Below, in pieces: positions 20,586 through 29,056 of a DNA stretch of 64,000 nucleotides (positions within the stretch are counted from its first letter, which is position 1; every line of letters starts with the position of its first letter). The notes under the pieces were generated by a model that saw only the letters and a list, made by a program, of their open reading frames with translations, was not told where the DNA came from and did not search any database. The translations under genes were made by a program, and so were the position numbers. This stretch comes from Aurelia coerulea (taxonomy: Eukaryota; Cnidaria; Scyphozoa; Semaeostomeae; Ulmaridae): positions 8,005,501 through 8,069,500 of the forward strand of contig CM076947.1 of the NCBI GenBank assembly GCA_039566865.1, in the 5' to 3' direction.

Positions 20586-21314
20586 TTAAAAGTCACCTTC
20601 AGTTCCGCAATATTTGCACACTGTATCACCTCGGCAGTTCTTCATCCAACCTGCATATGGTTTGTATTCCACAAACTTCGTATTAGGTAAGAACTCTCCC
20701 ACCACTTGGATGTCCACCTTTCCATCGCGGGGATAAATCGTAATTGTTGCTCCCGGCTGAATGAACATGAATGGAGGTAAAAACCCTTGAATCATATTTA
20801 ACATTTGCGCCATTTTGTCCATATACTCGTTCCAATCGAGTAAAGTTCCTCTTGGAGTCATTCCCCTCTTTTTCAAGTGAAGGTTCTCCTTTGAGCTAAT
20901 GTACATTATTTTATCATTCATCTTGATGGGGGCATAGAATTCAAATTCGTTCTGGGGTTCACCATAACTGCGTGGGTAGTGCTTCCCGCTGCTTCGAATA
21001 AACATCCCAGCCGCCTCAAATTCATATGTGGTCACAACATGCCTTTCGTGTAAAACGTGATTTCCTACATCCAACGTATTTAGCAACCACCAAAGACGTT
21101 CTGGGATTAAATTATCCAAACTGTCTTCCCAGCAAAAAATCATCCTCGAGTATTTATAAAACATCTTCGCTTGCTTGGATAGCTGCTTTCGCTCGTCGTT
21201 TTCGCCTTTTCTTCTTATCGTTCTTCGCTTTGCTTTCTTGTTGTTCTTGTTGCTTCGCTCCTCACCTCTCCTACCCGTCTGAGTAGCAAATCTAAAATCG
21301 CTAAATTCATACAA
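20586..21314 (-). CDS. Unknown basic/zinc-knuckle-like protein of the compact cluster
   Basis: A 242-codon frame on the minus strand. The frame has no ATG at its 5' end; the first internal ATG is near 21164, so either translation starts there or a short upstream exon is spliced in (an acceptor-like TTTTAG lies near 21295). The N-terminal part is strongly basic (KNNKKAKRRTIRRKG, NLS-like). The centre is globular and the C-terminus ends in CRGDTVCKYCG, a zinc-binding-like C-x4-C-x2-C. I recognise no family. It is divergent from the 21757 gene across a CCAAT array, implying a shared bidirectional control region. Confidence 0.5.
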   Translation of the reverse strand: MYEFSDFRFATQTGRRGEERSNKNNKKAKRRTIRRKGENDERKQLSKQAKMFYKYSRMIFCWEDSLDNLIPERLWWLLNTLDVGNHVLHERHVVTTYEFEAAGMFIRSSGKHYPRSYGEPQNEFEFYAPIKMNDKIMYISSKENLHLKKRGMTPRGTLLDWNEYMDKMAQMLNMIQGFLPPFMFIQPGATITIYPRDGKVDIQVVGEFLPNTKFVEYKPYAGWMKNCRGDTVCKYCGTEGDF

Positions 21315-21541
21315 AGTCCAACCAATCGGATAGCTGGGAAATTTACATCAAGGAATCAACCAATCAGATGTCTAGAAAATGATGTCATCTATAGTCCAGC
21401 CAATCAAATAGCTAGGAAATTTACACTAAGAAATCAACCAATCAAGTGTCTAGAAAATGATGTCATCTATAAAGTCTGCCAATCAGCTAGCTGAGAAATT
21501 TACGCTAAGGAATCAACCAATCAGATAGTCGGAAAATTTAC
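21315..21541. promoter_or_regulatory. CCAAT/CRE-like tandem array, bidirectional promoter
   Basis: Three near-identical units of 78-80 bp start at about 21315, 21393 and 21473. Each carries two CCAATC boxes; the first two units also contain TGATGTCATC, a CRE/ATF-like palindrome. That makes six CCAAT boxes in 227 bp between divergent genes. A related 1.3-unit array occurs at 24212-24320. NF-Y and ATF/CREB-type binding is inferred from the motifs. Confidence 0.75.
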
Positions 21542-21559
21542 GTTCGATTTGAAAGCTCG

Positions 21560-21756
21560 AAAATCTATTTAAGCAGAGCAGGTTGCGGCAAAACTTCATT
21601 CGGGTTAGAGCAAGCTGATGAGCAGTCAACCAAGCAACAACCAAGCAACAACCAAGCAAGCAAGCAGCATTCAAGCAAGCAACAATCAAGCAACAAGCAA
21701 GCAGCATTCAAGCAAGCAACAATCAAGCAACAAGCAAGCAGCAATCAAAAAGAAAG
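21560..21756 (+). promoter_or_regulatory. TATA-like element and CAAGCAA-repeat leader
   Basis: CTATTTAAGCAGAGC at about 21564 resembles a core promoter. The leader that follows is made of repeated CAAGCAACAA / CAAGCAAGCAGCA units from about 21628 to 21745. An ATG at 21618 opens an 81-codon Gln/Ser-rich frame through these repeats in a different frame from the 21757 ORF; it could be an upstream ORF or an alternative product. Confidence 0.55.
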
Positions 21757-22014
21757 ATGCATACATCTCAACCAAATGCAAGCGTGGAACATATACGAAA
21801 GATAATCCTCAACTACATACACGAGCGCATACACATCCTAATGAAAGATATACCCGACGCTGAAAGACGAGAGGAGGTTAGAGAAAAGCTACCGGAAAGG
21901 TATAAGCAAGCACCCGAAGCTCTCACTCCAACTCAAAAACATTTCAATGAACTCTGTTATGGCATGGAGGGATTCTTATTAAATGCTGTAATGCTATATC
22001 TAGTAGGTCGGTAG
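21757..22014 (+). CDS. Unknown 85-aa alpha-helical protein of the compact cluster
   Basis: Starts at the ATG just after the CAAGCAA leader. The sequence is helix-rich and charged (NYIHERIHILMKDI, ERREEVREKLPERY) and ends in a short hydrophobic segment, FLLNAVMLYLVG. No family recognised. Its last 13 codons and stop lie inside the 456-bp segment that is duplicated at 29057. Confidence 0.5.
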   Translation: MHTSQPNASVEHIRKIILNYIHERIHILMKDIPDAERREEVREKLPERYKQAPEALTPTQKHFNELCYGMEGFLLNAVMLYLVGR

Positions 22015-22428
22015 CAGAAATTCAAACTTTTATCTAATAAACTAAACACATGTATAGAAAAAGTGTGTTTACTTAAGTTTATAATTCGTCCATTTGGGTC
22101 ATTTTTAAGTCTACAATTCTCTCAAAGTTTCTTTGTAGTAGAGCGAAATCTTCTTACTTTAAAAGCCACTATTAAAATTACAAAAGCGTGCGAAGAGATG
22201 GAAGGTAGAGTACCAACCACCACTGCGGGCTCTCCTTCCAACAATACGACTACGACGGCTACAACTACAATACAGATAGGTCCATTATTATGGACCTTGC
22301 CAAGAGAAGGAGGAGAAATAGGAGGGAGAGGAGTTAACTTGAGGAATAACCTGAGGATGTCACGAATGGAAGAAGTGAGGAGCAGATACCAGCACGCTCA
22401 CGCTTATACAAGGATTCAAAGGAGGGCG
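21973..22428. repeat. 456-bp segmental duplication, copy 1
   Basis: Matches 29057-29512 in direct orientation without indels; I count about five mismatches by eye. It contains the tail of the 21757 gene, the intergenic region and the start of the RING-gene first exon. Confidence 0.95.
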
Positions 22429-22455
22429 AAACAATGCATAGTCACAGAGGAATGA
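22198..22455 (+). pseudogene. Truncated duplicate of RING-gene exon 1
   Basis: From the ATG at 22198 this copies the first 77 or so codons of the 29282 gene (EGRVPTTTAGSP...RIQRRA), then runs into unrelated sequence at 22429 and stops at 22455. The splice donor and the RING exon are absent, so it cannot encode the RING protein. It still sits under the compact-cluster promoter region and might make an 85-residue fragment. Confidence 0.75.
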
Positions 22456-22902
22456 AAGTGGGCGACCATCACAAAGCAAATTGAAGGTTCATAAGCGCAG
22501 GAACTGGGGGTACACTGGGGCTACTTTAGGTATGTATTACAAAATGTTTAACATCAAACCAAAAATTTCCATTTCGATTTCAGGATGTGCCCCGTGGGGC
22601 TGAAAAGGGGTAATTTTAGAGAAACTTTGACACGGCCCTTCAAATACAGTCAGTCTCGTATAAATACTGCTTCTGCAGAGTTAATTATAGAAAGAAAAGG
22701 CTCTGTCCAGACTAAATTTGATTAGATGTAATAGGGTACTTAAGAGCAATTTTAATTCTGTGGTTGTTTCTCATCGGTCATTCCAAAATGGAACTGTCCT
22801 TTCAATTGCATCAGCCTCTGACTACTCTTGTCAGTCACGTTGTCTCGTAGATTTATTGATATGATACACATTTTATCTTAGTTAGAAGAATAAAATCTTC
22901 TT
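22456..22902. other. No gene recognised
   Basis: Junction sequence following the duplication break. It may be intron of the decayed nuclease-like fragment that follows, since that fragment begins at a clean TTTACAG acceptor. Confidence 0.35.
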
Positions 22903-23218
22903 TTGACTTTTATCTTTACAGGCTGCACTACTTCAGCATTGCAGAAGAAGTCCTTACCAGGCAAGTGTCTGGATTACAAGCTTGAGTTCAATCCAGAATG
23001 CTCCACCGCCGTTAAATCATGGATGGGTTTTATCTGGGACAACGTGGCAGCCTTTTTGGTCAGAGCTACCAGAGGCAAGCAAGGCATGCAAAGAGCTGCT
23101 CAAATGTGGCTCCAAGGCCATTCCTGTTTGCTTGCAGAGATGCAAATGTCGAATTGCAGGACTGCTGTGTACAAGTCTATGCCGATGTACTGCATCATGT
23201 GAAAATTCGGATGACTAG
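22903..23218 (+). pseudogene. Degraded FEN1-like/CXC nuclease fragment
   Basis: After the acceptor at about 22920 one frame reads GCTTSALQKKSLPGK, a damaged version of the GCDTT...GIGK helix-two-turn-helix motif of the 1376 nuclease family. A second frame from 22982 reads LNHGWVLSGTTWQPFW, SELPEASKACKELLKCGSK and ends in a cysteine series (CLQRCKCRIAGLLCTSLCRC) matching the family's C-terminal CXC domain. The pieces are separated by a frameshift and a large internal deletion. Confidence 0.6.
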
Positions 23219-23739
23219 ACGGACTTGACTCTTGGTTTATTTTTCCTGCAGGAAATTGTTTTATGGACTATGATTACTTGTTATCACTTTACGCCTTAGC
23301 TTGAGCATGTTTGATGTTTGGAAGATATTTGTTATGTTCTAAATTTGAGACATCAACCTTTTGAGGTGTGTTACGCTAGTTGTACTGCAAAATTAGCCAT
23401 TCAATGTACGTGTTGACCCCCGGTTTTGAGAAATTTTAATTAATTTGGTTAAAAAACTAAATGAGGCTCATAAATAGTTCATTTAAAGGAATTAATTATT
23501 CATTTAAACTCCCTCAATTGGTGCAATTCGACTTAAATACCCACAAAGTGATTTTTTTGGAAATTTTCGTATGACGTCATAAGATTTTATCTGTAGGCTA
23601 CCCCCTGGAATCGATAGAAAGCGGCACCCCTTCTAGAAATGTTCTCCATACCTATAAGTATCACCTAGGAAAGTTTGGTGCTTTGTTCCACTCTGTCACG
23701 ATTTTCACCATAAGCGACTGGACTATATGATGAAGTCCT
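23219..23739. other. No gene recognised
   Basis: AT-rich sequence with no coding pattern that I can identify. Confidence 0.35.
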
Positions 23740-24020
23740 GCCCGAAGTAATTGCGCTCCCAGCAAGAGCTACTAAATATCTCAGTGCTAAAATTCAAAAT
23801 GAATTGATTGGTCTCCTTGGAAAAGCAGTTACTTCCTGTCTAGTTAAAAAGTTCAATGCTGCCCCTTTTTTGGTTGGAATTTTGGACTCAACTAGTGATA
23901 TAATGCGCGTTGACCAGCTAAGTGTTGTTGTTAGGAGGGTGCAGGTTAAGGATGAAGAATGTGCGGTAATTGAAAAGCGCTCCACCGAGGACAAAGGCCT
24001 CCTCCATGAAGGTATCTAAC
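23740..24020 (+). pseudogene. hAT-related (DUF4371/ZMYM-like) transposase fragment
   Basis: An open stretch reads KYLSAKIQNELIGLLGKAV, then FLVGILDSTSDIMRVDQLSVVVR. The DSTxDI...DQLS pattern, with the first catalytic Asp, is typical of hAT-derived DUF4371 proteins. Only about 90 codons survive; both ends are lost and no start codon or C-terminal dimerisation domain is present. Confidence 0.6.
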
Positions 24021-24060
24021 TCACTTTCTGTAACAAGGCTTTTTATTACCTTGAGTGGGT

Positions 24061-24166
24061 AAAAAAGTAAGGATACCAGCACAATATGAGGGTTTCCAAG
24101 CAACGGTTTCCAAGGAAATGATGTTACCTTGGAAACCCTCCTATTATGCTCATATCTTTACTTTTA
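24061..24166. mobile_element. Short hairpin MITE, copy 1
   Basis: Near-palindromic 106 bp: AAAAAAGTAAGGATAC...GAGGGTTTCC faces GGAAACCCTC...ATATCTTTACTTTT. A relative lies at 28335-28424. Confidence 0.8.
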
Positions 24167-24211
24167 CTGCATGCGTCCCGATGAATGATATTTGTCGGAT
24201 GTCACTCATCG

Positions 24212-24320
24212 AGACATCCAATCAGCTAGCTGGGAAATTTACACTAAGGAATTAACCAATCAGGTGTCTAGAAAATGAGGTCATCCATAAAGCCAACCAA
24301 TCAGCTAGCTGGGAAATTTA
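24212..24320 (+). promoter_or_regulatory. Second CCAAT array of the compact cluster
   Basis: Three CCAATCAG boxes in the same context as the 21315 array (GCTAGCTGGGAAATTTACA, GTCTAGAAAATGA.GTCATC). It is about one and a third units long and lies upstream of the 24686 gene in the same orientation. Confidence 0.7.
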
Positions 24321-24597
24321 CATTCAATAGATCATGTAATCTTCAATACGACATCATTAACTTTTCTTTTATCGATAATAATGATGATATTTTTGCTTAG
24401 AACGTATCATGTATGAGTGAATTTTCAAAATATGTAAGCTATCTCCTTGAAAAAGGGGTACTTGGCTCGACAGCCCTCCGGGGTTTCTCTAGAGAAGAAC
24501 TTCTGTTGTTCCCTTGAGTATCCAAGTACCCTGAACAACTTTTTTATTCTTTATCTATTTAAATCTTTCAAACAAGTAGAAATGTAGTAGATTAAAT

Positions 24598-24685
24598 TTG
24601 TTGTTCAAATGAAATTGAAATTGAAATTGAAATTCAACCAACAAGCAACCAAGCAACCAAGCAAGCAATGATGAGCTGACCAGAC
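24598..24685 (+). promoter_or_regulatory. (TTGAAA)n and CAAGCAACC leader
   Basis: A short TTGAAA run at about 24610-24635 is followed by CAACCAACAAGCAACCAAGC and further CAAGCAA units up to 24667, then ATGATGAGCTGA, a minimal upstream ORF, and the ATG at 24686. The leader closely resembles that of the 21757 gene. Confidence 0.6.
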
Positions 24686-25462
24686 ATGGCATGTCATCAC
24701 ATAGAGTCATCACAAGTACACAAGAGCTGCTATTCATGCTATGGGACAGACCCTCCAATATGTCCAGATTGTATGAAAACAAGCATGCGTCAGATGATAA
24801 AGGATAAGGATAACCAATTGAAAAGAACCTATGAAGGTGTAAAAAAGATGAGCATCCAATCAAAACATAAACTAAAACCTAGCAACAGCGTGCTAGTTGA
24901 AAGTATGCGTGGAGCTTTACAGGTTGTGGTACCAAACATGATTCTCGTACATCAAAGGATAGTGCAAAAATGTAAAAACAATTATATGGAAGGTTTATGC
25001 AGATCATCTCCATATCTGGATTGTCTATATGAGACAAGGAAGGAATTCGTCGAACAAAAACACATCCGTATCTACCACCCTCCTACATCGGATGAGCGCT
25101 ACATCAGCTTCGTATACAGCAACAGCAGCAACTGGAATGATCCCTCATGCAACAAGTTGTATAACATTATACACGAAACAAACACAAAACAACCCTGCAA
25201 CATCATAGTAAACATAACACCGAGAATGTTCGAAATCATAGAACTCATGCGAGATTACATCAGGTTAGGAGAAGAAATACGCGACTCAGAAGTATGGTTA
25301 ATGTTATACTATGACGCAGTCCATCCAGTTGAACACCTCTTTGAAAAGTATCAACGAGTTACAGAACGGCTAGGAGCTATGCAGCGATTACCGGGGTGCA
25401 CACAATACTTATTAGACCTTCCAAAATGGATCAAAGATATGAGGATTAGACATGAATCATGA
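24686..25462 (+). CDS. Unknown 258-aa protein of the compact cluster
   Basis: Intronless and ATG-initiated. The N-terminus has a histidine/cysteine cluster (CHHIESSQ, CYSCYG, ICPDC; residues 3-29) that could bind zinc; a lysine-rich helix follows. The remainder is a mixed globular region with tyrosines and tryptophan (DYIRLGEEIRDSEVWLMLYY) and a leucine-rich end. No catalytic motif or family recognised. Upstream lie a CCAAT array and CAAGCAA leader shared with the 21757 gene; downstream genes follow closely on the same strand. Confidence 0.55.
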   Translation: MACHHIESSQVHKSCYSCYGTDPPICPDCMKTSMRQMIKDKDNQLKRTYEGVKKMSIQSKHKLKPSNSVLVESMRGALQVVVPNMILVHQRIVQKCKNNYMEGLCRSSPYLDCLYETRKEFVEQKHIRIYHPPTSDERYISFVYSNSSNWNDPSCNKLYNIIHETNTKQPCNIIVNITPRMFEIIELMRDYIRLGEEIRDSEVWLMLYYDAVHPVEHLFEKYQRVTERLGAMQRLPGCTQYLLDLPKWIKDMRIRHES

Positions 25463-25534
25463 ATTTACACTATTCTGTCAAGACAAGCGACGCAAACAAG
25501 AGGAGATAGTACCTAAAGACGATTAATAACTCGA

Positions 25535-25623
25535 AAGTTTGAAAGCTCGAAAGTTCGAAAGTTTTTAAAAGTTTATAAAACTCGCCGTGCAAAACTCATC
25601 ACTCATTCGAGTATTCAGTCAAG
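25535..25623 (+). promoter_or_regulatory. TATA promoter of the 25624 gene
   Basis: GTTTATAAAACTC at about 25571 is a good TATA box, about 50 bp ahead of the ATG. It is preceded by four TCGAAAG(T/C) repeats (25534-25564). The same GTTTATAAAACTCA sequence precedes the 26029 gene. Confidence 0.65.
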
Positions 25624-25992
25624 ATGGGGATAGACTTGTATTTGCTGTTCGGAGAAGTCAATTGCAATGAAAGAGAAGAAAGTGATCATGGCGGTAACTG
25701 CTACATCAGGGAAGGTTATGGCAGAGCACCCTATATCAGCAAGCTGCTCTTCCCAAAAGCATTCTCAGAAGAAGATGAAGGAGATGATGAAGGACTCATG
25801 GGAGTAAAATGCTATGCAAGACCAGCAATCGATCTCTTCTATGAAAAGGGTATACCAATGCTCAAAGAAAAATATGGTATTAACTACCCCATCCTTATGA
25901 ATCGTCTAAAATCTTGGATTGGCTTCCTCACACTCATGTTCAATCAAGAAATAGATTTAGGATCGCCGTGCGGAATATACGCTTCTTATTAG
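25624..25992 (+). CDS. Unknown 122-aa acidic protein of the compact cluster
   Basis: ATG-initiated, intronless. It has an acidic centre (FSEEDEGDDEGLMG, about residues 46-60) and a more hydrophobic C-terminal half (MNRLKSWIGFLTLMF). No family recognised. It has its own TATA box and is 160 bp downstream of the 24686 gene on the same strand. Confidence 0.5.
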   Translation: MGIDLYLLFGEVNCNEREESDHGGNCYIREGYGRAPYISKLLFPKAFSEEDEGDDEGLMGVKCYARPAIDLFYEKGIPMLKEKYGINYPILMNRLKSWIGFLTLMFNQEIDLGSPCGIYASY

Positions 25993-25999
25993 TTCGAAG

Positions 26000-26028
26000 T
26001 TTAAAAAAACGTTTATAAAACTCACAGC
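26000..26028 (+). promoter_or_regulatory. TATA promoter of the 26029 gene
   Basis: CGTTTATAAAACTCACAGC directly abuts the ATG at 26029, inside the 36-bp gap after the preceding stop codon. If this is the TATA box the mRNA would start at or beyond the first ATG; an in-frame second ATG lies at 26050. Confidence 0.5.
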
Positions 26029-26382
26029 ATGAAGTTTGCTCATTTAATCATGGCATCAGACAGAAACAGTCAAGAAGTTGAACGAGTTATGGAAAAGTTA
26101 GCAAAGTTAGAAAAGTTAACTATTAATCACCAACCACAACCAGCTCATTCAAACAGTCAGCGATATCATCCATACCTAAGACGATCACCTGCTATATTCA
26201 ATATTACAGCATATAGTGGCGCCAACGTATTCACATCAACTCCTGAGAATCCTATGCATGCAACCATCCACACACATGGAAAAATCGTAATAAACCATCT
26301 AAAAACTGAAAGCAACATCGCTGGAAAAAAAGAAGACCTCATTCCAAATTCGAACGTTCGAAAACTCGATCCTTCAACATAA
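26029..26382 (+). CDS. Unknown 117-aa protein of the compact cluster
   Basis: The annotated ATG is within about 20 bp of the TATA box, so Met8 (26050) is the likelier start. Residues 12-32 form an amphipathic charged helix (EVERVMEKLAKLEKL); the rest is Asn/His/Thr-rich and probably flexible. No family recognised. Neighbours on both sides are separated by under 45 bp, unusually tight for animal genes. Confidence 0.45.
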   Translation: MKFAHLIMASDRNSQEVERVMEKLAKLEKLTINHQPQPAHSNSQRYHPYLRRSPAIFNITAYSGANVFTSTPENPMHATIHTHGKIVINHLKTESNIAGKKEDLIPNSNVRKLDPST

Positions 26383-26421
26383 AGTTAAAACATTTGTTAA
26401 ACACTGCTCATTCACATCAAG

Positions 26422-26772
26422 ATGTATTGCTGGTCAGTCACAGGAGATTTCATTGTTGCAGCAAGCGAACTATTAGGAGAATCTCTAGAAAAACATGGAG
26501 GTAAAGAATTCAGAGAAGCGGTGGCTGATAAACAGTTCGCTCCTGCAGCTGCTGATGTTTTGGAGAATTGGACAAAACATGTTGATGGAAAGCTCACATT
26601 TGCAGACGTTTGGACAAAATACAACAAGCTAAAGCATATACTAAGATTCAAGGAAAAGACAATTGAATACGATGTAGATCCATATCACACACCTGAAAGT
26701 AAGGAGTTGATGGAAGCCTACAGAGATATTCACCTCCATTCAACCAGTGGCGATGATGAGTCGATAATATGA
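26422..26772 (+). CDS. Unknown 116-aa protein, upstream part of a split frame
   Basis: ATG-initiated (CATCAAGATGT context, like the AGTCAAGATGG of the 25624 gene). A helical region (ASELLGESLEKHGGKEFREA) and a second (LENWTKHVDGKLTFADVWTKY) are followed by an acidic end, GDDESII, and a TGA stop. The reading frame then continues without shift into the 26776 cysteine-rich frame. No family recognised. Confidence 0.5.
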   Translation: MYCWSVTGDFIVAASELLGESLEKHGGKEFREAVADKQFAPAAADVLENWTKHVDGKLTFADVWTKYNKLKHILRFKEKTIEYDVDPYHTPESKELMEAYRDIHLHSTSGDDESII

Positions 26773-26775
26773 AGG

Positions 26776-27018
26776 ATGCTTGATAACATAGATACTAAAT
26801 TGAATGAGGAATGCAGAAGCAAACTAGCTGAAATAAAAACCCTTCCAGAAAAAATAAAGACGTACAAAACGATGGCAAAAATATTTAACAACAGGTGTGG
26901 ATGTGAATCTTGCAATAACAGGAAGAGGGTTAAAGTTAAAGAATGTTATGAGTGTGAAACATGTAAAAAAGACAAAAAAGAATATTGCGTATCATGCTAT
27001 TCCGACAGCGTCAAGTAA
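26776..27018 (+). CDS. Cysteine-rich frame in phase behind a single TGA
   Basis: Eighty codons with a helical lead-in and then paired cysteines: CGCESC, ECYECETC, YCVSC, a likely zinc-binding array. It lies in the same frame as 26422-26772, separated only by TGA-AGG. The two could be one 198-codon protein broken by a nonsense change, a readthrough product, or two tightly coupled cistrons. A decayed protein with similar Cys pairs is at 28003-28233. Confidence 0.5.
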   Translation: MLDNIDTKLNEECRSKLAEIKTLPEKIKTYKTMAKIFNNRCGCESCNNRKRVKVKECYECETCKKDKKEYCVSCYSDSVK

Positions 27019-27039
27019 AACTTCAAAAGATTGGATGAA

Positions 27040-27290
27040 TATATAAAGGTCGGTCGCTGGGGAGCTGCACCAAAATTGAAACCATGCAAAAAGGTAGAGC
27101 GGTGTCGCCCTGGTCCGTCCACTCTTCAGAAAACAAAGATTTTCCGCGAGGTCAAAGAAGTTTTGGAGAGGAACTCACCTTAAATAGGCTTCTCAACTCG
27201 TGCTACAAACCTCACAGTGAGATCTGTATCATCCGTTTCCTTTTTATCATGCTGGAACCACACAAATACGGACATGTCTTGAACGCCTAA
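27040..27290 (+). other. Possible TATA box and short ORF
   Basis: ATATATAAAGGTCGG at about 27040 looks like a core promoter, and an ATG at 27084 opens 68 codons of unremarkable composition. The ORF runs across the left end of the next element, so it is probably not a gene. Confidence 0.2.
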
Positions 27291-27996
27291 ATTAGGCCGT
27301 AGCGCCCTGGTCAGACCGCGGCAGAATTGATTGTTTTAGCACATCAAAAACTTTTCAAGCCGTTCACCAGTTTACCACAGTATCATTTCATTTCCCAGAA
27401 GACCGGAAAGTTACAAAACAAATTCTAGTTTTATTGAAAATGATTTCAAAATATTTTTGATTTCAATCCCGCTTTTAACTCTCTTATCCTTGACCTCAGT
27501 CACCTCTAAAGCACACTATGCCTCAACAGCCTACAGAACTAAAGGGTTGAACGGTGTGGACACACCTGGGCGCCAGTATGTCAGTTACAGTGCTCTTCCA
27601 AAATGAGCCGTAGGTCTGACAATTTGTGTGCGATTCTTGAGATTTCTTTGGATATGAAACCAGAAGAGTCGGAGGAAACTTTCCTGAAGCCAATTCTGTT
27701 TTATCTGTAAGATATACCGAGAAGCGACACAAAATAGACATGGGATGTGGAAACATCAAGGGAAAGGGAATTATACTTACACCTTCGCTGCAGGTAGGTC
27801 AACTTCAAAACTTTATTGTAGCTCTTCTGAGCAACGCAAAGCAGCGAAATTGAAAAAATGTCAAAGAGATTACATCAGCAAACAACTTTCGTGTGCTGTT
27901 TGGAAAAGCTAGGCTCAAGCTCCCTTTAATTTCAAAGTATTATGCAAGGCGGTTGCACAACCCGGAATCCATTGGTGGTCAGACCAGGGCGATGCT
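27099..27996. mobile_element. Probable TIR element (TCGCCCTGGTC ends)
   Basis: TCGCCCTGGTCCGTCCAC at 27099 faces the inverse of TCGCCCTGGTCTGACCACC near 27996. A third copy, GCGCCCTGGTCAGACC, is at about 27302. No transposase is recognisable inside and I could not define a target duplication, so the borders are tentative. Confidence 0.4.
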
Positions 27997-28002
27997 ACTC
28001 TA

Positions 28003-28233
28003 GATGAAGAAAATAGCTATATAAATTGCTTCAAGAAGTGTGAAGAATGCTACAAGTTTGTAGAAGAGTAATGCAAGCAATGTATTGATTGCTTCACATG
28101 CAGACGTGCATTCCTCTTCGAAGATTATGACAATATGTCTGCTTCCGTAAAAAAACGGTGTAATAAACTTCGCTCGAATACAGACATAGAAATGCATTCT
28201 GTGCATGTATCTTACAGACAATTCGAGATTTAA
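28003..28233 (+). pseudogene. Cysteine-rich protein remnant with in-frame stop
   Basis: One frame reads CFKKCEECYKFVEE, then a TAA, then CKQCIDCFTCRRAFLFEDYD, ending at a stop at 28231. The C-x2-C pairs on both sides of the TAA imply one former zinc-binding protein. It lies next to the TIR element and resembles the 26776 cysteine-rich frame in style, though not in clear alignment. Confidence 0.45.
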
Positions 28234-28334
28234 AAAGTTACAAGATTTAAAAGTTATGAATTATTAGTTATACATTCAGCAAAGGTGATAGTCGTTTTCA
28301 TTGCTTCATATTCCAACCTTCCGCGCATGCGTGA

Positions 28335-28424
28335 TGTAAAGTAAGGATATGAGCACAATAGAGGTTTCCTTGGTAACCGTCGCTTAGTAACCTCTATTGT
28401 GCTCGTATCCTTACTTTTTTTACC
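28335..28424. mobile_element. Short hairpin MITE, copy 2
   Basis: GTAAAGTAAGGATATGAGCA...GAGGTTTCC faces CCTCTATTGTGCTCGTATCC...TTTTTTTAC, about 90 bp. Same family as 24061-24166. Confidence 0.82.
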
Positions 28425-28499
28425 TACTTATGATCGCACTTTTTGCGCAAGGGGTTCTATATAATGATTGATGTATTTTGATATTTTGGTTGTGTGGCA

Positions 28500-29056
28500 G
28501 TTTGTTCATGCCACAATTGGGCGTCCTGAATTATTATTTTTATGAATTTTTGGTAGTAGATAGAATCTAGCCGGTTTAACTTCTTTAGGAACCTTTACAA
28601 TCTCAAATGCTTCTGCATCAATTTTATCTTGAGAATACATTTCATCTAACGAGTTGTTTATTATTCTTATGTACCCATGAAATGGGTCAAATGCCAATTT
28701 TCTATAGAATGCTGTATTATTTAGTTGGTTGTTGGCTTCCGTGAGATATTCTTCAATACCCCAGATAACGGTTGCCCCTCCTTTGCCTGCTCGTGTAATA
28801 ACGATGTCCTCCCTTTTCAATAGATTCCTTAGCGCATTAATTTCCCCTTTTGTGAGGTCATTTGAGCGTAGTGCCTGTTTTTTTTTTTTTTTTAATGTCT
28901 TCAATGACTGCAGACTCAAATGTCTGAATGGTAGTGTCTACTTTTTGTGGTGTAAATGAACTATTTCTTTCTTTCAGTTGTTATAGAATTATAGGATTGT
29001 ATTCAAAAATTCTGAAGTGTGCTCTTAGCCTTATTCGTCTAAAGAAGGCCTTAAGG
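28500..29056 (-). pseudogene. Penelope-like element reverse-transcriptase fragment
   Basis: The minus-strand frame contains VITRAGKGGATVIWGIEEYL, LNNTAFYRKL and ARFYLLPKIHKNNNSGRPIV. The ADKGGATVI-like block and LPKIHK...GRPIVS-like block are the N-terminal RT region of Penelope-like elements. Upstream sequence (right) still shows LRRIRLRAHF and SSFTPQKVDTTIQTFE with an in-frame stop. The fragment ends abruptly after GRPIV, before the catalytic YxDD region, and lacks a GIY-YIG endonuclease. Its right edge abuts exactly the 29057 duplication. Confidence 0.75.

Noticed and set aside
21618..21863. Gln/Ser-rich prion-like protein
   Set aside because: The frame is just a translation of the CAAGCAA leader repeat and overlaps the better 21757 frame.
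26770..26772. Selenocysteine at the TGA
   Set aside because: No SECIS-like structure was evident downstream and no selenoprotein family resemblance; nonsense or readthrough is simpler.
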